Source: Prochlorococcus sp. AG-347-J20
Lineage (GTDB): Bacteria; Cyanobacteriota; Cyanobacteriia; PCC-6307; Cyanobiaceae
Assembly (NCBI GenBank): GCA_003281485.1
Contig: QCBW01000011.1
Location: 1 to 50,508 of the forward strand
Direction of reading: 5' to 3'
Length of the DNA stretch: 50,508 bases
The notes under the pieces are model-generated. The model was not told the origin of the DNA. It did not search any database and was given only the letters and a program-made list of their open reading frames with translations. The translations under genes and the position numbers were made by a program. Positions within the stretch are counted from its first letter, which is position 1. Each line of letters starts with the position of its first letter. Shown here one piece after another: positions 17,393-28,871 of this stretch.

Positions 17393-17782
17393 ATGCTTAT
17401 GAACATATTTGTTCTTTTATACAATTCAGGAACAGATAAGGAAGGAATTCATTCAATAGAACTTAAAGGAAGGACCATAGTTCTTATGTTTGAAGATGAG
17501 GATGATGCAACAAGATATTGTGGTCTACTGGAAGCTCAAGATTTCCCTTTACCAACAGTTGAAATGATCAACATTGAGGAAATAAAAGATTTCTGCAATA
17601 AATTAGATTATGAATGTAAATTAGTAGAAAAAAATTTTGTACCTAAAACTGCAGAAGATAGGTTATTAATTTCACCACCTCAGAAAAACCTGGAAGTTCA
17701 AAATTGGGAGGAAGACAAAAATAATAATAAAGATAACATTGATATAAATACCATTAAAGAAAACCTTGAAAAGTTGCTTTAG
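17393..17782 (+). CDS. DUF3110 protein
   Basis: A 129-aa cyanobacterial protein of the DUF3110 family, function unknown. The conserved part covers residues 1-85: a beta-alpha pattern beginning MNIFVLLYNSGTDKEGIHSI, then EDEDDATRYCGLLEAQDFP. The remaining tail is polar and Asn/Lys-rich. No membrane or signal segment is present, so it is probably soluble. A second ATG at 17399 could be the start. It is 27 bases after dnaJ and 37 before the cyclophilin gene, so it may be expressed with chaperone genes. Confidence 0.78.
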   Translation: MLMNIFVLLYNSGTDKEGIHSIELKGRTIVLMFEDEDDATRYCGLLEAQDFPLPTVEMINIEEIKDFCNKLDYECKLVEKNFVPKTAEDRLLISPPQKNLEVQNWEEDKNNNKDNIDINTIKENLEKLL

Positions 17783-17819
17783 CTATTAAAATATCAATAC
17801 AATAACAAACATATAAAAC

Positions 17820-18257
17820 ATGACAAAAGCATTATTTGAGACTGAAGTTGGCAATATTAATATTCAGTTTTTCTCAGATGACGCCCCTAATACCGTTAAC
17901 AACTTCACCAAGTTGATAAGCGATGGTTTTTATGATGGCTTAGCATTTCATAGAGTTATTCCAGGATTCATGGCTCAAGGTGGATGTCCAAATACGCGTG
18001 ATGGGGCTTCTGGTATGCCTGGAACTGGAGGTCCTGGATATAATATTAAATGTGAAATTAATTCCAATAAACATCTTAAAGGTTCACTTTCTATGGCTCA
18101 TGCAGGAAAGGATACAGGTGGTAGCCAGTTTTTCATAGTTTATGAACCACAGCCTCATCTTGATGGGGTTCACACTGTTTTTGGTAAGACAGATGATATG
18201 GATGTCGTTCTAAAGCTTACTAATGGTTCTAAAATTATTAAGGCAACATTAAAGTAG
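17820..18257 (+). CDS. peptidyl-prolyl cis-trans isomerase, cyclophilin type
   Basis: Small cytosolic cyclophilin, 145 aa, catalysing proline isomerisation during protein folding. The active-site arginine region [16 protein letters not shown] is present, as are [17 protein letters not shown] and [13 protein letters not shown]. There is no signal peptide. The length and the short insert [16 protein letters not shown] fit the cyanobacterial PpiB-like group. It is the last gene of the dnaK-dnaJ-DUF3110 series and ends 4 bases from the end of convergent ribBA. Confidence 0.95.
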   Translation: MTKALFETEVGNINIQFFSDDAPNTVNNFTKLISDGFYDGLAFHRVIPGFMAQGGCPNTRDGASGMPGTGGPGYNIKCEINSNKHLKGSLSMAHAGKDTGGSQFFIVYEPQPHLDGVHTVFGKTDDMDVVLKLTNGSKIIKATLK

Positions 18258-18261
18258 CAAG

Positions 18262-19986
18262 TTAGTTTTCAAAAACAATACTAAAGGTCTCTTTATCTAG
18301 ATTAAATTTTCTTGTAGAGGAATATAAGATTTCATTATTAATAGTAAATTTAGTTTTAATCAGTTTGATGCTACTTTTTGGATGTAACGCTTGTTCAATA
18401 TTTCTAGAGACAATAATTCCAATTTTTGTACTATTTTCATGTTTGGATAAAAACTGAATAAATAATTCTATATTCTTTATTTCCTCATCAGTAATGTTGG
18501 AATTGGTTCTATTCTGATCGTGTAAAATTCGCCATACTAATTTTGGCCGATTCCAAAAAGCCAATAATCTTGGAATACTCTCCAGTTTAATATTAATGTT
18601 TTGATCACTACAGAATTTAATAACTTTATTTTTAATAGGAACTAGATCAATAGATTTATATTTTCCATCAAGAAAAATTGACATAAATGGATCAATATTC
18701 CTGGAATTAGAATTTTCTTCGTCAATCATGTGACCTAACTTTGTTTTTTTTACACTCAAATATTCTGCATTATTATCGTTTGGACAAATCACTAAAGGAA
18801 CTCTCTCAATAACTTCTATTCCATAACCACCTAATCCAGCAATCTTCCTGGGATTATTGGTTAATAATTTTAACTTTTTTATCCCTAAATCAGTTAATAT
18901 TTGTGCTCCAACACCATAATTTCTTAGATCTGCTGGAAAACCTAATTTTTCATTAGCTTCTACAGTGTCTAATCCACCATCCTGTAAACTGTAAGCTTTT
19001 AATTTATTTATTAGTCCAATACCTCTACCTTCTTGTCTTAAGTAAACAACAACTCCCTCTTCCTCCTTTTCTATCCTTGATAAAGCAGCCTCTAACTGAG
19101 GTCTACAATCACAACGTAATGAACCAAAAGCATCGCCAGTTAAACACTCTGAATGCATCCTAACTAGCACAGGTTCGCTTAATTTGGATGATTTTTGTTT
19201 AACCAATGCAACGTGCTCTGAACCATCAAGTTCATTAACATATCCATAAGCTTTGAAATTACCAAAAATACTTGGAAGTACCGCATCAGATTTTCTAAAT
19301 ACAAATCTCTCAGTTTGGAAACGATAACTGATTAAATCAGCTATGGATATTAATTTCATTCCCCACTGTTTTGCATACTCTTTAAGTTGTGGAAGTCTTG
19401 ACATGGAACCATCAGGATTTTGTATTTCACAAATAACTCCAGCGGGATAAAGACCTGACATCGCCGCAATATCTACTGCCGCTTCAGTATGACCTGCTCT
19501 TTTTAATACTCCACCTTTCTTAGCTCTTAATGGAAAAATATGTCCTGGCCTTCTCAAATCATCTGGTTTTGTACTTGGGTTTATAGCAACTTGAATTGTC
19601 TTTGCCCTGTCTTCAGCTGAAATTCCAGTAGTAACATTATTTTCAGGTCCAGCATCAATTGATATCGTAAAAGCGGTTTGATTTTCATCTGTATTTCTAT
19701 CTACCATTAATGGCAAATCTAAAGAATCAAGTTTTTCGCCTTGCATTGCTAGGCATATAAGTCCACGTCCCTCAGTTGCCATAAAATTAATTTGCTGTGG
19801 AGTAGCAAACTGAGCCGCACAAATTAGATCCCCTTCATTTTCTCTTCTTTCATCATCTACAACAATTATGCATTCACCATTTCTTATGGCAGCCAAAGCA
19901 TCGCTGATAGGATCAAATTCAATTTTAAAAGATTCATTTATATCCAAAATTGTTCCATTATTTGATTTGGGACTTGTTTCTTTCAT
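18262..19986 (-). CDS. ribBA: bifunctional riboflavin biosynthesis protein RibBA with C-terminal extension
   Basis: Fusion of 3,4-dihydroxy-2-butanone-4-phosphate synthase (RibB, about residues 20-220) and GTP cyclohydrolase II (RibA, about 225-415). These are the two entry reactions of riboflavin synthesis. RibB shows [17 protein letters not shown] and [25 protein letters not shown]. RibA has the zinc cysteines at about 281, 292 and 294 in [19 protein letters not shown] and the motif RQEGRGIGL. About 150 further residues of unknown role follow. I chose the ATG at 19986 (574 aa) over a TTG at 19998 because AGGA lies just before it. It is flanked by convergent ppi and divergent argC. Confidence 0.96.
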   Translation of the reverse strand: MKETSPKSNNGTILDINESFKIEFDPISDALAAIRNGECIIVVDDERRENEGDLICAAQFATPQQINFMATEGRGLICLAMQGEKLDSLDLPLMVDRNTDENQTAFTISIDAGPENNVTTGISAEDRAKTIQVAINPSTKPDDLRRPGHIFPLRAKKGGVLKRAGHTEAAVDIAAMSGLYPAGVICEIQNPDGSMSRLPQLKEYAKQWGMKLISIADLISYRFQTERFVFRKSDAVLPSIFGNFKAYGYVNELDGSEHVALVKQKSSKLSEPVLVRMHSECLTGDAFGSLRCDCRPQLEAALSRIEKEEEGVVVYLRQEGRGIGLINKLKAYSLQDGGLDTVEANEKLGFPADLRNYGVGAQILTDLGIKKLKLLTNNPRKIAGLGGYGIEVIERVPLVICPNDNNAEYLSVKKTKLGHMIDEENSNSRNIDPFMSIFLDGKYKSIDLVPIKNKVIKFCSDQNINIKLESIPRLLAFWNRPKLVWRILHDQNRTNSNITDEEIKNIELFIQFLSKHENSTKIGIIVSRNIEQALHPKSSIKLIKTKFTINNEILYSSTRKFNLDKETFSIVFEN

Positions 19987-20074
19987 TATTCCTATCAATA
20001 TAGAAAAATAGTGTTTTAGTTACCTTAAATTCAACACTTTATAATCCTATCTCAAAGTCTGCCAATTCAAAGAA

Positions 20075-21130
20075 ATGAATGTTGCAATAGTAGGTGCTAC
20101 TGGTTACGGCGGTATTCAAGCGGTAAATCTTTTAAAGAAAATAAAAAAATACAAAATTTCATTTCTAGGAGGTAATAAAACATCTGGATCAAAGTGGAAT
20201 GATAATTTTCCTTTTATTTATCTAGATAATGATCCCTATATAGAAGAAATTTCCGTAGATAATATTTCAAAAAATGCAGATGTAGCTTTGCTTTGCTTAC
20301 CAAATGGCCTATCTTCAACGTTGACAAGGAAATTATTAGATCGAGGACTTAAAGTTATTGATTTATCTGCTGATTACAGATATAAGTCTTTAAATGAATG
20401 GAAAAATGTATATTCAAAAGAAGCTGCTATTTATAAAAGGAATGATGACGATTTATGTAAAGAGGCAGTCTACGGTCTTCCCGAAATTAATAAGGAAGCC
20501 ATTTCAAAAGGAAGATTAATTGCCTGTCCAGGATGTTATCCAACATCTGCTCTTATTCCTTTAGTTCCTTATCTATCTCAAGGAATTATTGAAAATGAAG
20601 GAATAGTAATTGATTCTAAAAGCGGAACCTCTGGAGGAGGTCGAGAACCAAATCAAAAGCTACTCTTATCAGAATGTGGAGAAGGTCTTTCAGCATATGG
20701 ATTGATAAACCATAGACATACCTCAGAGATCGAGCAAGTGGCATCTTTAATTTCTGGAAATAAAATTGAACTGCTTTTTACACCTCATTTAGTCCCAATA
20801 TCAAGGGGTATGCATTCGACTATATATGGGAGATTAAGAGATCCTGGATTAACATCTGATGACTGCAGAATTCTTCTGGATAATTATTATAGAAATTTTA
20901 AAAATATTAAAGTCTTACCTGTAGATACATTCCCATCAACAAAATGGGTTAAAAATACAAATCAAATTTTACTTTCTGTTAAAGTTGATAATCGAAATGG
21001 AAGAATAATAATTTTATCTGTAATTGATAATTTGTTAAAAGGTCAGACTGGGCAAGCAATTCAAAATTTAAATATTATGAGTGGATTTTCAATGGATGAA
21101 GGTCTTGATTTAACTAATAATTTTCCATAA
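20075..21130 (+). CDS. argC: N-acetyl-gamma-glutamyl-phosphate reductase
   Basis: NADPH-dependent reductase of the third step of arginine biosynthesis, 351 aa. The nucleotide-binding start is VAIVGATGYGGIQAVNLL, and the catalytic cysteine is C154 in CPGCYPTSALIPL. SGTSGGGREPNQKLL and HRHTSEIEQ, with LLFTPHLVPISRGM, are family motifs. The protein is complete and typical in length. The 3' end overlaps convergent purN by 17 bases. It is divergent from ribBA, with about 90 bases between the starts. Confidence 0.97.
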   Translation: MNVAIVGATGYGGIQAVNLLKKIKKYKISFLGGNKTSGSKWNDNFPFIYLDNDPYIEEISVDNISKNADVALLCLPNGLSSTLTRKLLDRGLKVIDLSADYRYKSLNEWKNVYSKEAAIYKRNDDDLCKEAVYGLPEINKEAISKGRLIACPGCYPTSALIPLVPYLSQGIIENEGIVIDSKSGTSGGGREPNQKLLLSECGEGLSAYGLINHRHTSEIEQVASLISGNKIELLFTPHLVPISRGMHSTIYGRLRDPGLTSDDCRILLDNYYRNFKNIKVLPVDTFPSTKWVKNTNQILLSVKVDNRNGRIIILSVIDNLLKGQTGQAIQNLNIMSGFSMDEGLDLTNNFP

Positions 21131-21770
21131 AATTACTTCTTATCAAAAAACCAGCAAGTGAGATTGAGTGAGGTAAAATTTTATGCTCAAGCATTTGTAT
21201 TCTTTTGGAAAGTGATTCAATATCATCATCATTTCTAATAGACAAAGCAGCTTGCATTATCAATGATCCACTATCTACCTCCTCTTCAACAAAATGTACG
21301 GAACAACCAGTTATTTTTGAACCATTTAATATACAGTCCTTTATCGCAGAACCACCTTTATATGCTGGAAGTAATGAAGGGTGAATATTTATTATCTTAT
21401 TCTTAAATTTATTGATAAAAAATGGAGTAACAATTTTCATCCAGCCTGCCATAACCACAAGTTCAACATCGTAATGAATTAAAGTATTTACAATTTCTAA
21501 TTCAAATGCCTCCTTTTGCAGAAAGTCTTTGCCTCTTATAATTTTGTGAGGTATTTTTTTACTTTCAGCTCTCTTTATACATCCTGCATCATCTTTGTTA
21601 GTTATTAGAACTTTTATATCTATATCTAATTCTCCTTTTTCTGAGAGATTAATTAATTCCTGAAAGTTTGTTCCTTTCCCAGAAGCAAGTACACCAATTT
21701 TTAATTTAGGGGAAAATCTTCTAAATTCAGATATCTCAGGTGAAATTATGTAATTAAATGATCTATCCAA
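21114..21770 (-). CDS. purN: phosphoribosylglycinamide formyltransferase
   Basis: GAR transformylase, which transfers a formyl group from 10-formyl-tetrahydrofolate in purine synthesis, 218 aa. Motifs are KIGVLASGKGTNFQEL (phosphate loop) and NIHPSLLPAYKGG. The catalytic Asn-His-Asp set is seen in the HPS motif and EEEVDSGSLIMQA. The start given is a TTG, leaving about 22 residues before the conserved core. No ATG occurs earlier in the core, so the exact start is uncertain. It is convergent with and overlaps argC. Confidence 0.94.
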   Translation of the reverse strand: MDRSFNYIISPEISEFRRFSPKLKIGVLASGKGTNFQELINLSEKGELDIDIKVLITNKDDAGCIKRAESKKIPHKIIRGKDFLQKEAFELEIVNTLIHYDVELVVMAGWMKIVTPFFINKFKNKIINIHPSLLPAYKGGSAIKDCILNGSKITGCSVHFVEEEVDSGSLIMQAALSIRNDDDIESLSKRIQMLEHKILPHSISLAGFLIRSNFMENY

Positions 21771-21915
21771 AATTTTGTTATTTTATCCAATGATAAATTC
21801 ATATGAAATAAAAAAAACCCTCAATTTTAATTGTTTATATTCAAAAACATATTTATTTGAAGATAATAATTTAAACAAATTTAAATGATTCAAATCTATG
21901 TACTATTCGTATAGA

Positions 21916-21921
21916 TATAAT
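21916..21921 (+). promoter_or_regulatory. putative -10 box of pgi
   Basis: A perfect TATAAT lies 33 bases before the pgi ATG, in the 183-base divergent gap between purN and pgi. No convincing -35 box is seen 17 bases upstream. Prochlorococcus promoters often lack one, so this is a plausible but unproven start site. Confidence 0.35.
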
Positions 21922-21953
21922 TGAATAATAAATAAAAGAAACAAATATATAAA

Positions 21954-23537
21954 ATGAATGGAGATTTAAACTCTTGGGATAAATTTTGTAATTATCTTTG
22001 GTTTGATAAAAAATTAAATATTTGGTTAGACATAAGCAAAATTAATTTCACAAGTAAAGAGATAAAAATTTTAGAAGATAAATTTAAAGATGTTTTTTCA
22101 TCAATAAAAGAATTAGAAAATGGTGCAATATCAAATATTGATGAAAATAGACAAGTTGGACATTATTGGCTTAGAAATCCATCAATTTCACCCTCTTCAA
22201 AAATAGGAGAAGAAATTAGAGCAGATATTAATTCAATCTCTGAATTTGGAAAACAAATTTTAAATGGGGATATTAAGAATAAGAATAATCAGCAGTATAC
22301 TGATGTTCTATGGATAGGAATTGGTGGAAGTGGATTAGGACCATTACTTATTACAGAGTCACTGCAGAAGTGTTCTAAAGGCTTAAATTTTTCTTATATC
22401 GATAATGTTGATCCTTTTTTAATTAGCGAAAAGTTAGAAGAGTTATCTGAAAAATTATCAACAACATTATTTGTAGTAGTAAGCAAATCAGGTGGTACGC
22501 CTGAACCTAGAATTGCTATGGAAATTATTAAAAGTCACTGCGAAAACAATTCCCTTGAATGGAATTCTAATGCTATAGCTATAACTATGAAAGGTAGTAA
22601 GTTATTTAAAAAAGCTACTTCTGAAAATTGGTTAAAAATATTTAATTTGCAAGATTGGGTTGGTGGAAGAACTAGTATTACAAGCTCTGTGGGATTACTT
22701 CCATTAGCTCTTATTAATGAAAATATCTCTGAATTTATCAGAGGTGCATCATTAATGGATGAAGCCACACGAATAAGTGATTTTAAAAATAATCCAGCAG
22801 CACTATTATCATCCGCATGGTATTTAACTGGTGATGGTATTGGAAAGAGAGATATGGTCGTATTACCTTATAGAGATAGGTTACAAGTTTTTAGTAAATA
22901 TCTTCAGCAATTAGTAATGGAATCATTAGGAAAGAAATTCAATAGGAATGGTCAAGTAGTTAATCAAGGTATTTCCGTTTTTGGTAATAAAGGATCTACA
23001 GATCAGCATGCTTATGTTCAGCAACTGAGAGATGGTATTGATAATTTCTTTTGTATTTTTATTGAATTATTAGATTCTCCATCTACTAATATATTTGATG
23101 AAAAAGAAAATCCTAAAGAATATCTTTCTGGTTTTTTGCAAGGAACCAGATCAGCACTCTCTAGTGAAAACAGACAAAGTATCACTATTACGTTAGAAAA
23201 GTTAAATTGTTTTTCACTAGGTGCCTTAATAGCTTTATTTGAGAGAGCTGTATCCTTCTACGCTGAATTGGTAAATATAAATGCATATGATCAACCTGGA
23301 GTTGAAGCTGGAAAGAAAGCAGCTGCAAATATTATTGAGTATCAACAAAAAGTAAGTAATTTATTAGATGAAGGTGGAGAATATTCTATAAATGACATAA
23401 CATCATTTTTTGATAATTCAGTTAGTGAACCTATATTTTTTATACTCCGTGAAATGTGTTTCGGTAATGATAATTATTTAGTTAAGGGCGATTGGTCAAA
23501 TCCAAATTCAATAATTATTCAAAAAATAAATTCTTAA
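21954..23537 (+). CDS. pgi: glucose-6-phosphate isomerase
   Basis: Interconverts glucose-6-phosphate and fructose-6-phosphate, linking glycogen, glycolysis and the pentose phosphate routes. The 527-aa sequence shows [14 protein letters not shown], the phosphate loop [30 protein letters not shown] and [15 protein letters not shown]. The C-terminal segment [14 protein letters not shown] carries the conserved lysine region. The stop overlaps the 3' end of convergent leuS by 4 bases. Confidence 0.97.
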   Translation: MNGDLNSWDKFCNYLWFDKKLNIWLDISKINFTSKEIKILEDKFKDVFSSIKELENGAISNIDENRQVGHYWLRNPSISPSSKIGEEIRADINSISEFGKQILNGDIKNKNNQQYTDVLWIGIGGSGLGPLLITESLQKCSKGLNFSYIDNVDPFLISEKLEELSEKLSTTLFVVVSKSGGTPEPRIAMEIIKSHCENNSLEWNSNAIAITMKGSKLFKKATSENWLKIFNLQDWVGGRTSITSSVGLLPLALINENISEFIRGASLMDEATRISDFKNNPAALLSSAWYLTGDGIGKRDMVVLPYRDRLQVFSKYLQQLVMESLGKKFNRNGQVVNQGISVFGNKGSTDQHAYVQQLRDGIDNFFCIFIELLDSPSTNIFDEKENPKEYLSGFLQGTRSALSSENRQSITITLEKLNCFSLGALIALFERAVSFYAELVNINAYDQPGVEAGKKAAANIIEYQQKVSNLLDEGGEYSINDITSFFDNSVSEPIFFILREMCFGNDNYLVKGDWSNPNSIIIQKINS

Positions 23538-26104
23538 ACAACAATATTCATTATTTTTCCTTTAACAATAATTATTTTTCTTATTTCCTTATTTTGAGTC
23601 CATTTTAATATGTTAGATCTTTTAAGAGTCAATTCTTTAATTTGATCTTCACTCATATCATTATTAATATTTACTTTGTCTCTAACTTTTCCATTCACCT
23701 GTATTACTAGTTCATATGAATCTTCCTTTAGTGCCTCGGCATTAAAGGAAGGCCAGTGTTCTAAATGTACAGATTTTTTAAATCCTATAAGTTGCCATAT
23801 TTCTTCTGCAATATGTGGTGCAAATGGAGCCAACAAAATACAAAATGTTTTTAAAGCATCAATTTTTAAATTATTGTTTATCTCATTAATGGAATTTGAT
23901 AATGAATTATAAAACTTCATCAGTTCTGAAATCGCAGTATTAAATTGGTTATTTAATATGTCATTTGAAATTTCTTTTATAGCAATATTCATTGACTTTA
24001 TTAAATTTTTTTCTTTATCTGGATAGGAAATAGATTTACTATTTATATCTTTTGAACAATTTATATAAAGCTTCCAAATCCTACTTAAAAATCTAAATTG
24101 TCCTTCAACATCTGTATCTCCCCATTCCAAATCTTTTTCTGGTGGTGCTTTAAATAATATAAACATTCTTGCTGTATCTGCTCCATATTTTTTAATTACT
24201 GATTCAGGGTCTATTCCATTATATTTAGACTTAGACATCTTCTCGAAAAGAACTTCGAGTTTAGAATTGTCAATTGGATCTGTAGGATTTGATAAGTCAG
24301 TAATATCGGAAGGAGAAACATATTTACCAGTTTTATTGTTTTTATAGGCTGCGGCCTGAACCATTCCTTGCGTTAATAGTTTTTTGAAAGGTTCATCAAT
24401 ATCAAATAGTTCATTATCTCGCAAAGCTTTAGTGAAAAATCTTGCATATAACAAATGCAATATTGCATGCTCTACTCCTCCAACATATTGATCTACAGGT
24501 AACCACTTATTAATTTCATTCTTTTCAAATGGCTTAGTTGAACATTTTGAAGATGGGTATCTTAAAAAATACCAAGATGAACACATGAAAGTGTCCATAG
24601 TATCAGTTTCTTTTCTTGCCGCTATTCCACATTTTGGACATGTTGTATTTATCCAATTATTATTATTACCTAAAGCATTAATCTTGTTAGCGGAGATTTC
24701 TATATCTTTTGGTAATGAAACAGGCAAATCCGATTGGTTTAAAGGAACAGCTCCACATTTTTTGCAATTAACGATGGGTATCGGACATCCCCAATATCTT
24801 TGTCTAGATATTAACCAATCTCTCAAACGATATTGAATTTTATTTTCGGCCCATCCATTATTTACTCCCTCCTCTGCAATTTTTAATTTAGCAATAGTAT
24901 TTGCTATACCATTGTATTGATTTGAATTAATTAGATATCCATATTCTACATAAGCATTATCAAGCTCCTTACTTTGTTCACTTATGTCCTTTACTATTAC
25001 CTGTTTAATATCTATATTGTTTTTCTTGGCAAACTCAAAATCTCTTAAATCATGAGCAGGTACGCCCATAACAGCGCCTGTACCGTATTCATCAAGAACA
25101 TAACTAGCCACCCAAATAGGTATAGGTTCAGAATTAACTGGATTTATTGCTATTAAGCTGGTTTTTATTCCAATTTTTTCAAGTTCATTATTTTTATTAT
25201 TTTTCAAATATTGTTTAAGATTTTCTATATCTTGAATGGTTTCTTGATCAGTAATTTTTTTAATTAATGAATGATTGACAGAAATTGCTAAATAAGTAAC
25301 TCCAAATAAAGTATCTGGCCTTGTTGTAAATACAGTTATTTTCTTTTCTGGATTGGTATTGATATTGAAATTAATATTTGCACCAATTGACTTTCCAATC
25401 CAATTATCTTGCATAATTTTTACTCTTTCTGGCCAGTTATCTAATTTTTCTAAATCCTTCAATAACTCATCCGCATAATTAGTAATTCTTAAAAACCATT
25501 GCTTTAATAATTTTTTTTCAACTACTGCCCCAGATCTCCAAGATTTACCCTCTGAGTCAACTTGTTCATTCGCTAGGACTGTATTATCAATAGGATCCCA
25601 ATTAACTTCTGATTCCTTTTGATATACAAGACCTGCCTTGTATAACTCTAAAAATAGATATTGAGTCCAAATATAATAATTTTCATCACATGTTGAAAAT
25701 TCCCTATCCCAATCAACTGATAGTCCCAAAAGCTTTAATTGTGACTTCATATGAGAAATATTTTTTTTAGTCCAGACACTTGGACTAATTCCTCTTTCAA
25801 TCGCAGCATTTTCAGCAGGCAAACCAAAAGCATCCCAACCCATTGGATGTAAGACAGATTTACCCTTAAACCTTTGGAATCGAGCTATTAAGTCTGTAAT
25901 AACATAATTCCTAACATGTCCCATATGAAGATTACCTGAAGGATAGGGAAACATTGATAAGGCATAAAATTTATCGCTATTCTCAGTTAATTCATCGGTT
26001 TTGTATAAATTGTTTTCTGTCCATATTGACTGCCATTTTTTTTCTATTTCAGATGGATTATATAAATTGGTATCAGCCTCATATTGTTTATCGGGAGAAA
26101 TCAC
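23534..26104 (-). CDS. leuS: leucyl-tRNA synthetase
   Basis: Class Ia synthetase charging tRNA-Leu, 856 aa. The HIGH motif appears as HMGH at residues 60-63 in [17 protein letters not shown], and KMSKS lies near residue 620. The editing (CP1) domain carries [12 protein letters not shown] and [15 protein letters not shown] zinc-type pair is visible in [20 protein letters not shown] and CKKCGAVPL. The start codon is GTG, with the conserved [11 protein letters not shown] following 15 residues later. It ends convergently with pgi. Confidence 0.98.
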   Translation of the reverse strand: MISPDKQYEADTNLYNPSEIEKKWQSIWTENNLYKTDELTENSDKFYALSMFPYPSGNLHMGHVRNYVITDLIARFQRFKGKSVLHPMGWDAFGLPAENAAIERGISPSVWTKKNISHMKSQLKLLGLSVDWDREFSTCDENYYIWTQYLFLELYKAGLVYQKESEVNWDPIDNTVLANEQVDSEGKSWRSGAVVEKKLLKQWFLRITNYADELLKDLEKLDNWPERVKIMQDNWIGKSIGANINFNINTNPEKKITVFTTRPDTLFGVTYLAISVNHSLIKKITDQETIQDIENLKQYLKNNKNNELEKIGIKTSLIAINPVNSEPIPIWVASYVLDEYGTGAVMGVPAHDLRDFEFAKKNNIDIKQVIVKDISEQSKELDNAYVEYGYLINSNQYNGIANTIAKLKIAEEGVNNGWAENKIQYRLRDWLISRQRYWGCPIPIVNCKKCGAVPLNQSDLPVSLPKDIEISANKINALGNNNNWINTTCPKCGIAARKETDTMDTFMCSSWYFLRYPSSKCSTKPFEKNEINKWLPVDQYVGGVEHAILHLLYARFFTKALRDNELFDIDEPFKKLLTQGMVQAAAYKNNKTGKYVSPSDITDLSNPTDPIDNSKLEVLFEKMSKSKYNGIDPESVIKKYGADTARMFILFKAPPEKDLEWGDTDVEGQFRFLSRIWKLYINCSKDINSKSISYPDKEKNLIKSMNIAIKEISNDILNNQFNTAISELMKFYNSLSNSINEINNNLKIDALKTFCILLAPFAPHIAEEIWQLIGFKKSVHLEHWPSFNAEALKEDSYELVIQVNGKVRDKVNINNDMSEDQIKELTLKRSNILKWTQNKEIRKIIIVKGKIMNIVV

Positions 26105-26211
26105 TTAATTTTTATTTGTTAAATTATTATTTTAATATCCATTGTATAAAATAGAAATAGATTGTTAAAAGGAATAATTTATAATTAAAATTTAAGATAT
26201 ATGAATTACAA

Positions 26212-27072
26212 ATGAAAAATATAACTTTTGAAAAATATCAAGGTAACGGAAATGATTTCGTCATAATAGATTCTAGAGGAAGTGAATTATATAAAAATTA
26301 CAAGACAAATAAAATATTTGATATAAAAAAAATTTGCAACAGGCAATTTGGTGTTGGAGCAGATGGTGTGATTTTTATAGAAGAACCTAATGAAGATAAT
26401 TATGCAAAAATGATAATTTTTAATTCTGATGGTTCTGAAGCACAAATGTGTGGAAACGGAATTAGGTGTTTAGTTGAGTATCTCCACGTAAATGATTCAA
26501 TGAATAATAAAAATATAGAATATAAAATTGAGACTAAAGCAGGTTTAAAAATTGCAAAATATATAAATGATGAAATTACAGTAAAAATGGGAGTTCCAAT
26601 TTTAGAATGTCAAAACATTCCAACAACAATTGAAAAAAAAATAAATTCAATTCCTTCACACGAATTTATTGAAAAAGATTTTAATAATATGGGTTATGCC
26701 GTAGGAATGGGAAATCCTCATTTAATATTCTTTGTAAAAGACATAGAGTCAATTGTTCTTTCCAGACTTGGTCCTATATTTGAAAAAAATGAATTATTTC
26801 CTGAAAAAACTAATGTGCATTTTTGTCAAATCCTAAATAAAGATAATATCAAAGTAAAAGTATGGGAAAGGGGTGCAGGACCAACCTTAGCTTGTGGAAC
26901 AGGTGCCTGTGCTATCCATGTGGCAGCTTATAAATTAGGCCTTTGTAATTCGCAAACCATAGTAACCTTACCAGGAGGTAATCTTAAAATTGATTGGTCA
27001 AAAGACGATTGTGAAGTAATGATGACCGGTAATGCTAAAAAGGTTTTCTCAGGATCAATAATATTAAATTAA
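26212..27072 (+). CDS. dapF: diaminopimelate epimerase
   Basis: PLP-independent racemase converting LL- to meso-diaminopimelate, used for lysine and peptidoglycan, 286 aa. The two catalytic cysteines are C80 in MCGNGIRC and C228 in ACGTGACAIH. The start KYQGNGNDFVIID is typical. It opens a run of four plus-strand genes in which consecutive stop and start codons touch. The other murein-related gene in the run is dacB. Confidence 0.97.
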   Translation: MKNITFEKYQGNGNDFVIIDSRGSELYKNYKTNKIFDIKKICNRQFGVGADGVIFIEEPNEDNYAKMIIFNSDGSEAQMCGNGIRCLVEYLHVNDSMNNKNIEYKIETKAGLKIAKYINDEITVKMGVPILECQNIPTTIEKKINSIPSHEFIEKDFNNMGYAVGMGNPHLIFFVKDIESIVLSRLGPIFEKNELFPEKTNVHFCQILNKDNIKVKVWERGAGPTLACGTGACAIHVAAYKLGLCNSQTIVTLPGGNLKIDWSKDDCEVMMTGNAKKVFSGSIILN

Positions 27073-28244
27073 TGGAAAATAATTTTATCTATTTAGATAA
27101 TGCATCCACAACTCCGTTATCTGAGAATGTTTTAAATATTATTAATTCAACTTATAGGAATTATTGGCATAACCCTTCATCTACATATGAGCTAGGGATA
27201 AAATGCTCTACATATCTTGAAAAAATTAGATCTAAAATTGCTTATATATTTGAAGCAGATCCAGAGGATATAATTTTTACATCTGGTTCTTCGGAATCAA
27301 CAAATATTGTATTTAATAATATTCATGAGAACTTTAAAAATGGTAGGGTTGTTATTTCTAATGTTGAACATCAAGCAACAACTATTTGTGCTAATAAACT
27401 AAGAAAACAAAATTGGGATATTTGCGAATGGACGGTAAATAATGATGGAATCTTAAATATTTCTAATATCGATGAAATTTTAACGAATAAGACTAAGATT
27501 GTATCAATTATTTGGGGACAAAGTGAAATTGGGACAATACAACCTGTTCAATTTATAGGTTCAAAATGTGAAGAATTAAATATAATGTTTCATTTAGATG
27601 GAACACAAATATTAAGTAATGGGATATTCAGTTGGAAAGATCTTAAATGTGATTTTTTAAGTTTATCTGCCCATAAATTTGGAGGTCCAAAAGGTATCGG
27701 TATTCTTTTAACAAAAGAAAAGTCTAGGCAAATTTTAAAAAATAAAGACATATCACTTACTCAGGAATTCTCAATTAGACAAGGTACACAAGCTTTGCCA
27801 TTAATCGCTGGAATGTATGAATCATTAAAAAATATTAAAGGAAAAATAAAATTATATGATTACATAACTGAATTTCCTTCTAATAATATAAATAAACTTA
27901 AAAACTATTTTTTTCAAAAAATTAAGGATAATAATCATATAAAAATTACTGGTAGTATTAACCATAGACTTCCCAATCATATTTCGTTTCTACTATTAAA
28001 TAAATTATTTGAGCCTATAAGGGCCTATAAGATTGTTAATTTCATGTCAGAAAATAAAATAGCCATAAGTAGTGGAAGTGCTTGTTCAAGCTCATCTGGG
28101 AAACCTAGCTCAACACTTAAAAATATTGGTTTAAAAGATGATGAACTATATTCAAATATTCGTGTTAGTTTAGGTTCAATAAACAATAAGTCAGAAATAG
28201 ATAAATTTTTAGAACTTATTCAAATATGTATTGACAAATTTTAA
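27072..28244 (+). CDS. cysteine desulfurase-like class V aminotransferase
   Basis: NifS/IscS-like PLP enzyme, 390 aa, expected to take sulfur from cysteine for Fe-S cluster or thio-cofactor assembly. It starts YLDNASTTPLS, with FTSGSSESTNIVF and the PLP lysine near 202 in SAHKFGGPKGIGIL. The catalytic cysteine, C338 in SGSACSSSSGKPSS, lies on a loop of the IscS (group I) kind. It overlaps dapF (TAATG) and the next gene in the same way. Cyanobacteria usually carry more than one such enzyme, so this may not be the main desulfurase, and its acceptor is unknown. Confidence 0.88.
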   Translation: MENNFIYLDNASTTPLSENVLNIINSTYRNYWHNPSSTYELGIKCSTYLEKIRSKIAYIFEADPEDIIFTSGSSESTNIVFNNIHENFKNGRVVISNVEHQATTICANKLRKQNWDICEWTVNNDGILNISNIDEILTNKTKIVSIIWGQSEIGTIQPVQFIGSKCEELNIMFHLDGTQILSNGIFSWKDLKCDFLSLSAHKFGGPKGIGILLTKEKSRQILKNKDISLTQEFSIRQGTQALPLIAGMYESLKNIKGKIKLYDYITEFPSNNINKLKNYFFQKIKDNNHIKITGSINHRLPNHISFLLLNKLFEPIRAYKIVNFMSENKIAISSGSACSSSSGKPSSTLKNIGLKDDELYSNIRVSLGSINNKSEIDKFLELIQICIDKF

Positions 28245-28870
28245 TGGAAACAAATTACAGACTACCTAAAGATTTAAATGAATCTCTTAAGAATATGGAA
28301 GATGCAATTATTCCAAGTTTATTAGATTCAAATAAAAGATTTACTATAGAATTTAATTTTGAAGGGTTGAAGTTTAACAGAATTGGAATAACTATCTACA
28401 AGATATTGTCTAAAAATAATAATGTATTTATAACATTTGCTGATCAAGGTGCTGTAGCTTTGGCTCAAAGAGACTATCCAGATATTAAAGATAAAATCTT
28501 TACTTTTAAATCATTTAATGAATCAAATAATATAAATAATATTGATAGTGCAATGATATCGATACTACCTCAGCCATATGATTTCGATTCATTTGAACCA
28601 ATGTCTGATAATTATCAAGGTACCCATTATTCATTAAATCCAAAATTTGAAGATGCCAATATTGGTATAGGAAGTGTTATTAGAGAGAGACGTAAAAACT
28701 TTGTCAGAACATGGAAAAATATTTATTTTCTTCAGCCTTTAAATAAATCTGCTCTCATGCATATTTATCCAAATAACTGGTTGCTTTTCAAAGAAGAAAA
28801 TAAAAGATATTTTTTTAAAAAAGAATTTGAAATTAAACCCGACAATGAATCTATTTTCGTAAATTTGTAG
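28244..28870 (+). CDS. DUF1995 protein
   Basis: A 208-aa soluble protein of the DUF1995 family (cyanobacteria and chloroplasts; plant LPA3 belongs to it). The conserved order is RLPKDLNESLKNMEDAI near the start, a variable middle, then SILPQPYDFDSFEPM and RKNFVRTWKNIYFLQPL. Plant relatives act in photosystem II assembly, but the function of this bacterial form is not known. It is coupled by a TAATG overlap to the NifS-like gene and is 1 base from dacB. Confidence 0.78.
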   Translation: METNYRLPKDLNESLKNMEDAIIPSLLDSNKRFTIEFNFEGLKFNRIGITIYKILSKNNNVFITFADQGAVALAQRDYPDIKDKIFTFKSFNESNNINNIDSAMISILPQPYDFDSFEPMSDNYQGTHYSLNPKFEDANIGIGSVIRERRKNFVRTWKNIYFLQPLNKSALMHIYPNNWLLFKEENKRYFFKKEFEIKPDNESIFVNL

Positions 28871-28871
28871 A

